This document shows, piece after piece, positions 10,547 through 21,310 of a stretch of 64,000 nt of DNA. Within the stretch, counting starts at the first letter, position 1. Every line of letters starts with the position of its first letter. The DNA is from Zea mays. Its lineage: Eukaryota > Streptophyta > Magnoliopsida > Poales > Poaceae. The notes under the pieces are model-generated. The model saw only the letters and a program-made list of their open reading frames with translations, ran no database searches and was not told the DNA's origin. The stretch lies in assembly GCF_902167145.1 (NCBI RefSeq), contig NC_050105.1:138617988-138681987 (forward strand), in the 5' to 3' direction. The position numbers were made by a program, and so were the translations under genes.

Positions 10547-13500
10547 TCAGCGCATCTCAGAAGCCTCGATGATAGGAGCCTGGAGGGGTGTCACCTTGCT
10601 GCCCTTCTTCTTGATCCCTTCCTTTTCCTTCCCCTGAGTTGCCAGCTCCATAATTGCCTCCATTTGTTCCTTGGTTAGAGGCCTAGAGAAATGCCTCGCA
10701 AGCTGCTCAACCAAATCCACCTGGTCATTAGAAAATGAAGCCTTTGAATTTTGAAAATGTGATGAAGCGGAATTATTTAACTTAGCAACTAGAATTTCTT
10801 GTGCTTTAACTATGGCATTTCTATTTCTCCCAATCTTCAATTTTTTCTTTGCAACCAACCTAGCACTAGATCTCTTGCCAATAGAAGATGGGGTCACACC
10901 CACATCATACACAGACTGCGCTGACCCTCCCTCAACCAAGAAATTTGGCACTAAACTACTGCTAGGCTGTGTTCGAATTAGTGGAGGTTCAGGAGCTTCA
11001 GTGATAGATAAAATGAAATCATCTAGCCTATTGTTTGAGGCATCTGGAATGTCACAAGACGGAGCGGCAGGGACTAATTCTGAATTTAATAAACTGCGCG
11101 GCATGACTGATGGGCTAATAAAATCTGAGGGTTGCTGATTTGGAATAAAAGAAGATGATGCCGTCCTTTGTGTATCTAGGAGCTGAATAGAGAACTTTTG
11201 AGTTTTTAAAGAATGTGTTTTCAGTGGGGATTGGAGTTGTGCATTTTCTGCAGATCGAGTCCCTGTATCCCCTAAATCCTGGCTGTTATTATCGGCTGTA
11301 GCTAGAGTGGCTGAGGCATCCAACCTATCGTCATGATCACCACCAGGCAAGGAAGAAACTAGAGTTCGATCCACTCCCACACGATGAGGCTCCAAGAAAC
11401 CATCCAGATGGCCAGGACGAGTGCTGGCCGGATGAGCAGCGCCCAGCATCACGCCAGAGCAATCCACTAGGATACTGTTTAAGCTATTGTGAAATGCAAA
11501 ATCATTCGGTGAGGCAGCTGGGGAACTGACTGGTAATTCTGTGCCCAGATTGAGCAGGTTAACGCTAGGGGAATGTATCAGCACGCTGTCTAAGCCTTTG
11601 TGAATTGAGGTGAAAACAGCAGCGAGATCAACAGTATTGTTTACCTTGCTCGTAGTTGTAGCAGGGCTGTGCAATGATTCCAGTATATCAGCGCCCATCG
11701 AACCAGACTTGCCTCCATCACCCTCAGCTAGCCCATGACATTCCACCTGCGGCCAAACAGCGGTAACAATGGGGTCTACGAAAGAGACAAACCTGACCTT
11801 CACCTTGGGCACCCAGCGGGATGATAGCATCAACCCCCCACATGACGACGGAAGGGGGTTGAATGCCGAGGCTTGCCGTTGGAACTATAGCAGTCGTCCA
11901 TGCCCCCTCGACAACGCGAACCAGACAGACTACGATGACGGCGGTTGCCGCTGCGTCTGCCACATTGAAAATCCCCATCATCGTCATCATGACCCCAGTC
12001 CCGTCGCACAATCTCTCTTCCTCTAAAAGCTTCAGCATGCTCTCTTTTTTCGCCCACTGAGTCCGGGGCGCCATAGCTCCAAACAAACTCCATGCGATGC
12101 TTGCGATTAGGCGGTCCCCCCTAGAACCCCTCCCACTGAGGAAAGAGAGATCCTCCACCACCTCGATGTGGTTACGAAGAGTGTAAACATGTCCAACTTT
12201 TAGATCAGCAGGAACATCGTGCTGAGCACCAACCAGAGCCAAGGGCGTGGAAACTGGAGGCAGCTCCCTGTCTGGTTCCAAAACCGTAAGCAAGACCTCC
12301 TTAGGAATGTCACAAGGGTCGGAACACCAAACCCAGAGGTCGAACGACCTAGTACGCTCCCTACGCCTTGTGCGCTCTTGCACATAGTGGATAGCACAGC
12401 TCTTGCCCAAGGCCTTTGAAGCCACATCTTCCCCCCAACAGTGCACCGGAGTCCCTTCGACCTGGACTTTAACTCTAAATTCAAGGTTTGTCTTCCTAGC
12501 ATAGCTGTCCTCAGACCAATCCCCAAAATGGAAAATCCGGCCACGATACGAGACCAATCTCCTATCCAGAGCCCACTGCTTCGACCTTGGGTCCAAGAAG
12601 ACGATAAAGAATTGCTCAGGGAAATGCTTGACCAGCTGATACTGACAGTGGTGCAGGCTGAACTTCTCCCTCAGCATATCACCTGCGACTAGAAGGTCAA
12701 CCTCGTGGTTGTTGCCATTGAAGGAGCAGACGACGGCCTTGTCGATCAGCTCATCTCTCCGGCGACGAATGGAGCCGGTCGCCGAGACCGCACAGAAGGC
12801 GCGCGCTGGCCTCACACGAGGGTCTCCAGGGTAGCGAGCCTCCATACCGTGGTCTCCCAGAACAGTCTGGAGGTAGGACCTCTTGATTAATGGTGGCGGA
12901 TGACCAAGTGAGTTCTCACAGGGAGGAACCTAGTACTTACGCAGATTGTCGGGCCTTAGCAGCAAATCCTGGTAGGTGGAACCCCTTGAAGAGTGCTCGG
13001 TTGAAATAGGGTAGCATTGAGCAGCATTGAATGTTCTCTGGTTGACATTTGGTTGCAGTACCGTGTCCGGTGCCCGGATTGCAAGCACTGCCAACAACGC
13101 GGAGGAGCCAAGCAGCGGAAAGCAAGATGTGCTGGCGAGAGACAATTGTAGCATTTACCCTTGAGCTTCAATTTGAAAAGACTGGTGCCCTTCACATCCA
13201 ATTGATGATTTCGTGGAGCTCTCTCAGGATTCTTCAATGTCCTGCGCCACCAATACCGCGGCCGGACGACCTCCCATCCCCCTTCGTTTACCCCGGGTGC
13301 AGAAGGAAAGTGCAATCCATCCAAGCGCGGCGCAGCAGAGACATCACTAGCACGGCGATGGGACTGGACACTGCCCGACTTCAATGCCCCATCCTCCTCG
13401 CGAGAAAACTGGTAGCTCGGCGAGTAGACAGCTTCCCAATCGGACGATTCAGTCACCTGGCACCGCGGCGTCGAAAGCAGATATTGCGGATCTACAGGCG

Positions 13501-13620
13501 ACCCCGGCGCAGAGCACTTTTCTAATCTGAAACTTGAACGAGAAACCCTCCTGGGACCACTGCCGCCCGCGACGACCCGTGCGGGACTGGTTGAGGAGTG
13601 CCGAGGGAGAGGAGATCTTG
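10547..13620 (-). pseudogene. LINE ORF1 (CCHC zinc knuckles, DUF4283-like), frameshifted
   Basis: Three overlapping or adjacent minus-strand frames together form one ORF1. The upstream part (within 12956-13620) carries two zinc knuckles, C-Y-N-C-L-S-P-A-H-L-A-F-R-C and C-W-Q-C-L-Q-S-G-H-R-T-R-Y-C, both C-x2-C-x4-H-x4-C. The middle part (11724-12845) resembles the DUF4283 type found in plant LINE ORF1 proteins. The last part (10547-11833) is a low-complexity, serine-rich C-terminal region ending at TGA. The three parts lie in different frames or are separated by stops, so the gene is decayed. The likely role was RNA/DNA binding in the LINE ribonucleoprotein. Confidence 0.78.
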
Positions 13621-13640
13621 AACACGCTTGGGAGACTCCT

Positions 13641-14911
13641 TGAAAGTCGCCTAGAGGGGGGGTGAATAGGGCGAAACTGAAATTCTCAAAAATAATCACA
13701 ACTACAAGCCGGGTTAGCGTTAAAAATAATAATGAGTCCGAGAGAGAGGGTGCAAAACAAATCGCAGGCGAATAATGAAGTGAGACAAACGGATTTGTTT
13801 TACCGAGGTTCGGTTCTCTCAAACCTACTCCCCGTTGAGGAGGCCACAGAGGCCGGGTCTCTTTCAACCCTTACCCTCTCTCAGACGGTCCCTCGGACCG
13901 AGTGAGGTTTTCTTCTCAATCACTTGGAACACAAAGTTCCCACAAGGACCACCACAAGGTTGGTGTCTCTTGCCTCAATTACAAGTGAGTTTGATCGCAA
14001 TGAAGAATCAAAGAAAGAAGAAAGCAATCCAAGCGCAAGAGCTCGAAAGAACACAAGCAAATCTCTCTCACTAATCACTAGGGCGTTGTGTGGAGTTTGG
14101 AGAGGATTTGATCACTTTGGTGTGTCTAGAATTGAATGCTAGAGCTCTTGTAAGTAGTTGAGAAGTGGAAAAACTTGGATGACTTGAATGTGGGGTGGTT
14201 GGGGGTATTTATAGCCCCAACCACCAAACTAGTCGTTTGGTGGAGGCTGTCTGTCGAATGGTGCACCGGACAGTCCGGTGCACACCGGACAGTCCGGTGC
14301 GCCAGCCACGTCACCAAAGCCATTGGGTTTCGATCGTTGGAGCTCTGTCTTCTGGGCCCGCCTGGATGTCCGGTGGCGCACCGGACATGTACTGTTGATT
14401 GTCCGGTGCGCCACTACGCGCGTGCCTGACTTCTGCGTGCTCTGGCGCGCATTAATTGCTGTTGCAGGTGACCGTTGGCGCGAAGTAGTCGTTGCCCCGC
14501 AGTTACACCGGACAGTCCGGTGAATTATAGCGGAGCAGCCGAAGCGAATTCCCGAGGCTGGCGAGTTCCTGAGGCCGCTCTTCCTTGGAGCACCGGACAC
14601 TGTCCGGTGAATTATAGTGGAGTTGCCTCTGGATTTTCCCGAAGACGACGAGTTTGCACTGGAGTCCTCTGGTGCACCGGACATGTTCGGTGGCACACCG
14701 GACAGTCCGGTGCGCCAGACCAGAGGTGCCTTCGGTTGTCTCTTTGCTCTTTAGTTGAACCCAATACTTGGTCTTTTTATTGGCTAAGTGTGAACCTTTG
14801 GCACCTGTATAACTTATACACTAGAGCAAACTAGTTAGTCCAATTATTTGTGTTGGGCAATTCAACCACCAAAATTAATTAGGGACTAGATGTAAGCCTA
14901 ATTCCCTTTCG
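13641..14911 (-). mobile_element. Solo LTR of an Opie/Ji-like copia element
   Basis: On the plus strand it begins TGAAAGTCGCCTAGAGG, the reverse complement of the 3' end of the copia LTRs at 44099 and 52044. It ends ATTCCCTTTCG, corresponding to their TGAAAGGGAA start. The same 5 bp, CTCCT, lies at 13636-13640 and 14912-14916, so the LTR stands alone with its TSD. The outer terminal base is G where A is expected (CG instead of CA). Many short GC-rich palindromic motifs (CACCGGACAGTCCGGTG type) are shared with the other copia LTRs. Solo LTRs arise by recombination between the two LTRs of one element. Confidence 0.92.
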
Positions 14912-15379
14912 CTCCTCACTGCGCAGAGATTGCAAGGCTGGGAACGAGATCTCTGCACTTACCGAATCCAGAAGAGTATTGGTCTGGGAGCCGAACTCCG
15001 AGCCCACCGCGTGGAGAGACGACCCGAAGCCTCCGTGGAGGGGAACGCGATCCGAACACGCAGAGGAGGAAGGGACGACCCCCCTCGCCGAAGGCCGGGG
15101 ACCAGGGGAGTCGGCGGCGCCAATCGCCCGCGGGGGCGCCATCCTGGAGCCTTGGGTTGTCCGTCCCGAGCCAACTCACTAGCTAGCTAAAAATTAGCAA
15201 CTGTCAACTAGCTTATTAACTAGCCAATTTTTAGTTGTAGTGGATGCCTTTGCCTCCTGTGATGAGGACGTCGACGAGGCTAATAGCACCAGGTCGTCGT
15301 CTCTCTATTCGGTTCATGAATCATGTGGTGCGCTTGGAAGCGGACGAGGGAAGCTAGAGGCCATGCCAGGCAAGCCTAA

Positions 15380-15693
15380 GGCCCTGTTTGTTTCGGCTTC
15401 TGGCAGCTTCTGGTCACCAAAAACTGTTGCGAACTGCCAAACGCTCAGTTTTTCAGTCAGCTTCTATAAAATTCGTTTGGGCAAAAACCATCCAAAATCA
15501 ACATAAACACATAATTGATTGAGTCGTTGTAATAGTAGAAATCCGTCACTTTGTAGATCGTGAGCCCTATAAACAATTTTATGTTCCTCCACACGTAATC
15601 GTAATGATACTTAGATTCTCCTCACAGCCAGATTCTCCTCATAAACAGATTTTCAGAAAAACTGGTCAGAAAAAAGCTGAACCAAACAGGCTC
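15380..15693. mobile_element. Tourist-like MITE (same family as 29199-29513)
   Basis: The ends are GGCCCTGTTTGTTTCGGCTT and its approximate inverse AGCTGAACCAAACAGGCTC. The flanking TSD is TAA (15377-15379 and 15694-15696), as in PIF/Harbinger-type MITEs. Reverse-complemented, the whole 314-bp element aligns with the 315-bp element at 29199-29513. It is non-coding. Confidence 0.9.
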
Positions 15694-15696
15694 TAA

Positions 15697-17488
15697 CTTC
15701 CAAGAGTGAAGGAAGGATTAAAAATTGTGCAGATCGACGCACACACCGACAGAGTCAGCAGTCGCAGGACGACGACTGGTGTATTCCGAATGACTAGTCG
15801 TAGTGATCCGATGAGCGCGTGTTTGTTCACGGTCGCGCGCGGTCCGGTGTTCTAGACTTGCAAACTATCGGCGCAGACCAAGTCTTCCTGGCCACGCACT
15901 TTTGGCGTGCACCAACAAACCAAACATGGGTACAGAACGAACTCGACACGACACGACACGACACGACGCGGGGCCCGGCCGCGGGGCGCTGCGCTGCACG
16001 CACGACGTCACTTTCTCGCGGTGCATGAACTTGGCACCGGTCCCGTGCATGCTGTGACGCAACCGGCGGCGGACGGGAGCGGGAGGAGCAGCCGCGGGCG
16101 ACGGCGACGGGGGAGCCAATCGAGGGCGAGGACACACGTGGGTGGCGGCTGGCCCGCGCGCCCGGGCCACCCGCCACGCTGGGGCGGCCGCGGCTGCTGT
16201 CCGCGCGCGTCCTCGCACGCCCGTCGGTGTGGGCGCGCGGCAGCCTGGACCTGGATGAGTGGCTGGGCCGGCCCCGGCGTCGGATTTTGGGCGCCAGATT
16301 CCACGGGCAAATAAACTGGGTTCGCCCGTGTCGCGTTGGTGGTGCACTGCATGGATCGGAGGGAGCTGACCGCCTCACCCGCTGCCGCATGTCCAGATTC
16401 CAGACAGCGTAGAGTTGGCAGCGGCCGTAGTACTATGCCATGCATGAGGATTGAGGAGACTAGTGTGGGCTGTGTGGCGTCGCGGTTCGTGGCGCTGCAG
16501 CGCGGTGGCTGCGTGACCGTCCATGTGCGCGTATCTCGATGGATGATCTGCCGGCGTCCTTTGGTCGAACGGTGTGAGCTGTTATTAGATCATAGTTTAG
16601 ACAATTATTAAGGTACAGACTGCCGTGTGCGTGCTAGTACAGGATTATCAGATGCTTAGAATAACTGTACGGGCCGGCAAGGACCACTTTCCAACTTGCT
16701 GCTAGAAGCCACGTCCTCTCTCGTCTCCATCTCCAAAATCTAGCATCAATATAATTCAGATTAGCTCACGTGTTTCTCATCTCTTTTCTTTTTTGGACGC
16801 CGAGGCAATTATTTTTTGAAGCCTCATATGCTATGCATGCATGAACCGTTCTTTTGTTGTACAGAAGGAACGCAATCCACATCAACGTCTAAGGTCACAT
16901 CGTGCATGGCTCTGCCTGCCTGCCTCATCGCCGGCCGTGAACTGCTGCACGTCACGTCTGCACGACAGGGAGGACACTACCATTAGAATGGTAACTCCAT
17001 TTTTCTGATGGGTTCTTATTTGCTCAAAGAAAAAATAGCTCGTTTTTTTCTTGAAAAAAATGAAAATCTCTTGAAAATTAATTAGGGATGCCCAAACCAG
17101 TGGAGTGCATTTTAGTGAATTTAATATACGGAGTTCATTGTTGTTGAACGATTTCTATCAGCTAGCTCTAAGATAGAGTCCTATGAGAAACGGTGACAGA
17201 GATACACTTCACCTGCGCACAGAGCGGCAATCAGTACCGGCGTCTTGTCTGGTGACGCTGACGTGGACGCAACGTTTCGCGCGCGGAGGAAACACACGGC
17301 CGCGCAGATCTCTGAGCACACACTGCACTGCACACCAACAGAATATAAAGAGAGACTGCAGGGGCCCGGGCGCGGCACGATCGTTGGTAGGATTATGATG
17401 CTGCGATCGTCTCTGTAGCCATGCAGTTGTGCTGACACTGCCGGCGATGTAATGTAGCCCCTTTCAACTTCAAGGTTGGGGTTGGCCA
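15697..17488. other. Intergenic; no gene recognised
   Basis: The first half is GC-rich and the second half AT-rich. A short pentanucleotide run (ACGAC repeats) is at about 15947-15967. Open frames around 15820-16450 occur on both strands, are mutually overlapping and show no domain. No TSD-bounded element was seen. Confidence 0.5.
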
Positions 17489-17854
17489 TAGAGATGGCCA
17501 AACGGGCCGCCCGGCCCGGCCCGGCCCGGCCAAAAACCGGGCCGGGCCTGCTGAGCCAGCGGGCTTAATTTTCTGTCCAAGCCCGGCCCGTAGCGGGCCT
17601 AAACGGGCCGGGCCGGCCCGTTTAGCACGAAAAAAACGGGCCGAAAAGCGGGCTAAACGGGCCGGTAAGCACGTTTTAGTGTAAAAAAACGGGCCTAACG
17701 GGCTTAGAGGTAAACGGGCCGTGCCGGGCTAGCCCGTCGTGCCTAGTTTCCTGTCCAAGCCCGCCCGCTTATTCTACCGTGCCAGGCTCAGACCGGGCCC
17801 AAAAAGCGGGCTTCGTGCCGGGCTCACAGGCCTCGTGCTTTTTGGCCATCTATA
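17489..17854. mobile_element. hAT-like MITE, GGGCCGGGCC-rich family
   Basis: The ends are TAGAGATGGCC and GGCCATCTATA, inverted. The 8-bp TSD GTTGGCCA is perfect at 17481-17488 and 17855-17862. The interior is dominated by subterminal motifs such as AAACGGGCC and CCCGGCCCGG. It shares ends and composition with the elements at 25921-26549 and 52695-53125. Confidence 0.93.
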
Positions 17855-18143
17855 GTTGGCCATGCAGTCGAGTGTCAATCATCTTTCATCCTACTCCTCC
17901 TACTACTACTACTATCTACTCGTACTATATAGTACAGTACCAGGGCCGTACCTGAGGGGGTGCGGAGGGTGCGGCCGCACCGGGCCTTCAAAAACAGAGG
18001 GTCCCCTAGCCACTGAACGCTAGTATTTTTTCCTGTTAAACCTATCTATTCTAGACACAAATACGCAAAGAGCGATGCACTATCGAGTTGTCGACTAGTC
18101 TCGTTTATATTGTTAAACTAATGTCTCAATTACTTATCGAATA

Positions 18144-19294
18144 CTCCATCCGTTTCAAAATAGTATTTGTCGGTGTTTCGACCCCGGGGGGTCCCTGGAC
18201 CGACGAGTACATTGTCGCCGCGTGTCCCAGCCCAGATGGGTCGGCGCGAGGCGGAGCACGAAGGGGGAAGAAACAGGCAAAGGGGAAACCCGCGGCCTTC
18301 GTGTTGCCCTACGCCCAGGTCGGGTGCGCTTGCAGTAGGGGGTTACAAGCGTCCGCGTGGGAGAGCCTTATGCGCTGTCCCGTTTCCCCGCGCGCCCAAC
18401 CTTCTCGTACGAGAGCCCTGGACCTTCCTTTTATAGGCGTAAGGAGAGGGTCCAGGTGTACAATGGGGGGTGTAGCAGTGTGCTAACGTGTCTAGCAGAG
18501 AGGAGCTAGAGCCCTGAGTACATGCTGTCGTGGCAGTCAGAGACCGTCTTCCGAAGCCGAGGCTATGTCCGAGCCCTGGGGTCGGGCGAGGCGGAGTCCG
18601 TCGTCTTCTGAGTCGTGGTTGAGTCCGAGCCTTGGGGTCGGGCGAGGCGAAGTCCATCTTCCGAGGCCGAGACGGGGGCCGAGCCCTGGGGTCGGGCGAG
18701 GCGGAGCTTCCTATGGCGCCCGAGGCTGGACTTAGCTGCTGTCAGCCTCACTCTGTCGAGTGGCACAGCAGTCGGAGCGACGCAGGCGGCGCTGCTTTCT
18801 TGTCGGGTCGGTCAGTGGAGCGGCGAAGTGACTGCAGTCACTTCGGCTCTGTTGACTGAAGAGCGCGCGTCAGGATAAGGTGTCAAGCGATCCTTGCATT
18901 AAATGCTCCTGCGATACGGTCGGTTGGCGTGGCGATCTGGCCAAGGTTGCTTCTCTGCGAAGACTGAGCCTCGGGCGAGCCAAAGGTGTGTCCGTTGCTT
19001 GAGGGGGCCCTCGGGCGAGACGTGAATCCTCCGGGGTCGGCTGCCTTTGCCCGAGGCTGGGCTCGGGCGAGGCGAGATCGTGTCCTTTGAGTGGACTAAG
19101 CCTTGACCTTAATCACGCCCATCAGGCCTTTGCAGCTTTGTGCTGATGGGGTTACCAGCTGAGATTAGGAGTCTTGGGGGTAACCCTAATTATGGTCCCC
19201 GACAGTATTTGTTTTAGTTTTTTATTTTTATGTTTATATTGATGATGATAAATTCACTAAAGAAGCAAAACAAATTCTATTTTCATATAGAGAG
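18144..19294. mobile_element. Stowaway-like MITE, split by a gypsy solo LTR
   Basis: The left end is CTCCATCCGTTTCAAAATAG. The right end reads CTATTTTCATATAGAG, an approximate inverse. The TA dinucleotide flanks both sides (18142-18143 and 19295-19296). Removing the LTR at 18168-19204 and one TSD leaves roughly 110 bp, the size of a small Stowaway MITE. Confidence 0.75.
18168..19204 (-). mobile_element. Gypsy solo LTR, related to the LTRs of copies A and B
   Basis: On the minus strand it begins TGTCGGGGACCATAATTA, the same 5' end as the LTRs at 8044 and 56425, and it ends with CACCGACA. The TSD GTATT is perfect at 18163-18167 and 19205-19209. At 1037 bp it is much shorter than the other two, mainly because the 56-bp tandem array is reduced to a few diverged units near 18560-18720. 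A TATA-like box is visible on the minus strand near 18431-18436. Confidence 0.93.
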
Positions 19295-19305
19295 TATTAT
19301 AAACT

Positions 19306-19503
19306 ATACATGTGATGGTTGATTCGGCAGAGAGAAGCTTTTTAAAATTGAAATATTTTTGTGAACTATTTTTGGTCAACAATAACTCAAGGGATGTTAA
19401 ATGGCTTGGCGATTCTATATATCGAAAAAAGTTGTTGGATGAGATTCATCTCAATGATATAAGTGATGACTTTGTATCACAAAATGTTAGAAGATATTTT
19501 TAA
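19306..19503 (+). pseudogene. hAT transposase C-terminal dimerisation fragment
   Basis: The frame encodes V-D-S-A-E-R-S-F-L-K-L-K followed by K-L-L-D-E-I and D-D-F-V-S-Q-N-V-R-R-Y-F, then a stop. The S-A-E-R-S-F-x-K-L-K block is the signature of the hAT C-terminal dimerisation domain (hATC). The fragment usually ends with a D-x-F-x-x-x-N-A-R-R-like tail, as here. The catalytic RNase H-like core and the BED/TTF zinc finger are not present, so no transposase can be made. It belongs to the element at 17941-19696. Confidence 0.8.
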
Positions 19504-19704
19504 TAATATCAGATAACAAGTAAGTGTTTTTGGCAATATTTTACATTTGTTATCTTATAAACTTCAAAAAATAGTGCATAATAATTTTTATACGTCAAAT
19601 ATTTGATAATATATGTATAATTATATATATTTGTGTGTGGACGGGGCCTACATATCGGATTCGCACTAGGCCTCCGAAAAGTCAGGAACGGCCCTGTACA
19701 GTAC

Positions 19705-20833
19705 GATGTAGCCCCAGCTAGCTCCGAGCAGCAGTCACTGTTAATCATTGGAATCTTGAACATTCCTCTGCATTGCATTGCATTGCGATGGAGGAGGCCA
19801 CAGCAAGGTTCAATGCACCATGTGATCGACGCGAGCGGAGCAACTAGTGTTTCTTCGTCAGGGAACGGGACCAAACTCACCAAACTGGCCGGCGTCGCTT
19901 TCCCGGCACATGTTTTGGAGGACCTGCAAATCCTGGGGCGCGCAGCACGCTAAACTGGGAAGCAGTGTTGTTCTTGCAATGCGATTAGTTTTGTCCTTGC
20001 ATAGCATAGGTGGGTGGGTGTGCGGAGTTCCTGGCCGGCCGTGGTGCCATCGACGAAGCCCCTCTTTCTCTCGGCTCCTGTTCTTTCAGGCGTTGCTGCC
20101 TCTTGGAAGAATTAGTGTGGAGGACCGACCGGGACCTATATATAGCTGGCTGTTTATTTGGTAGCTTGGCCACACGGTACCAGCTTTCTGAGTCTGCGTT
20201 GATTTCAGATTCTAACCATTTTGTCCTGCTGGGCTCTGCTGTGCTACCTCATGGCAATCCTGGAGTATTTGCATGCATGGGGCCGGTTGCAGCAGCATCC
20301 CTCCTTTCTGAGTCTGCGTTGATTTCAGAAGCGAGAGCCACGTTAGTTAGCGACCTGCGAGCCTGAAATTTTCAAGCTCGTAACGCGACCGAGCCGCACC
20401 TAGCCGAGGCAGGCTCGTTTCCGGTACTAGACGTGACGTCAATTAGGCCAGCATTTTTTTTCTTCTGCACGTTCGCTAGAAAAAACAGCTGCGAACTTTG
20501 AAAGTCCAAGTCAGACTGGTTGACTGTGGAGACCGGCCGGCCGATGGATGTCCCTTTCGGTCCGGTCCCCTGCGTGCGCGGCACCAGAAAATTTTGAAGC
20601 ACAAGTAGGTTAGGACAACTTTTCTTAAGGAAGCAAACAAAAATACGGACTTAGAGGTAGTATTTCGTAAACATTTTCTTGCATTCCCAAGACGCACACT
20701 GAGTGCAACGCAACGCATATCACCTCACACTGCTGCTACTGTTGACCGGTACTGCGAGCGACAAGCGGCGATTACCTCTACACATAAGCGACGTTAGCTT
20801 CTGTGAATTATCATGTAAAAGAACTGCACCGAC
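19705..20833. other. Intergenic; one direct repeat, otherwise nothing recognised
   Basis: There are no domain-bearing frames and no TSD-bounded element. A CATTG run (GCATTGCATTGCATTGCGATG) lies near 19770-19790. The only structural feature noted is the 26-bp direct repeat listed separately. Confidence 0.5.
20184..20329 (+). repeat. Perfect 26-bp direct repeat, 120 bp apart
   Basis: The same 26 bases, beginning CTTTCTGAGTCTGCGTTGAT, occur at 20184-20209 and 20304-20329. The 94 bp between them and the flanks do not continue the similarity. Confidence 0.9.
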
Positions 20834-20836
20834 TAA

Positions 20837-21197
20837 GGCCCTGTTTAGAATTGTAGTATTTTTGTAGTTTTGAAACAATACTGGTATTTGATGATACTAT
20901 AGTATTAGAGCTCAAAAGATGTTTGGTTTGTAGAGTCAAAACTCAGTTTTAAATACCATGGTTTACCCAAAACTGTGGTATTTTTGGAGTTTTTAAAACT
21001 TCACTCAGGATCTCAGTTTTTTTCTCTTCTCTCTACATATACTTTGTTTTTACAATAAAACTAGACAAATCTCGGTTTTGAGCAATACTATAGTTTTATT
21101 GTGATAAAGCAATACCGTAGTATTTATGTCATGTACAATTGTAAACTATAGTATCTTAAAACTACAATATTTTAAAACTACATTCCCAAACAGGCCC
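20837..21197. mobile_element. Tourist-like MITE, TSD TAA
   Basis: The ends are GGCCCTGTTTAGAATTGTAG and, inverted, GGGCCTGTTTGGGAATGTAG. TAA flanks both sides (20834-20836 and 21198-21200). The 361-bp interior is AT-rich with repeated TAGTATT/AATACTA motifs and has no coding frame. Confidence 0.9.
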
Positions 21198-21310
21198 TAA
21201 ACAAACGTTAGCCGAGCTTCACTTCACATCACCTGGGCGAGCACTGAGAAGACGATGATTAGCGCGTCCGCGCGCAATGCAACTGCAGGCAGTTGGAGTT
21301 GGACCGCAGG

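Larger units (their letters stand above)
9887..15180 (-). mobile_element. L1-type LINE, 5' half, interrupted
   Basis: On the minus strand the order is 5' region (about 15180 to 14917), ORF1 (about 13600 to 10547), then the start of ORF2 (10237 to 9887). That is the order of a plant L1-type LINE. ORF2 is cut at 9887 by gypsy copy A, so the RT and 3' end would lie left of the window. A copia solo LTR (13641-14911) splits the 5' part. The exact 5' end was not determined; 15180 is where GC-rich LINE-like sequence gives way to AT-rich sequence. Confidence 0.8.
17941..19696 (+). mobile_element. hAT transposon remnant with nested insertions
   Basis: The ends are CAGGGCCGTACCTG and CAGGAACGGCCCTG, inverted. 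The 8-bp TSD TACAGTAC is perfect at 17933-17940 and 19697-19704. The 3' part keeps a piece of a hAT transposase dimerisation domain (19306-19503). Inside is a Stowaway-like MITE (18144-19294), and inside that a gypsy solo LTR (18168-19204). Without the insertions the element would be about 600 bp, so it is an internally deleted, non-autonomous copy. Confidence 0.92.

Noticed and set aside
15181..15240. MITE at the AT-rich CTAGCTAGCTAAAAATTAGC stretch
   Set aside because: It resembles one end of a TTAGCTAGTTA-type MITE, but no opposite end or TSD was found.
15820..16450. GC-rich gene candidate with frames on both strands
   Set aside because: No domain, no splice or promoter evidence. All frames are explained by GC bias.
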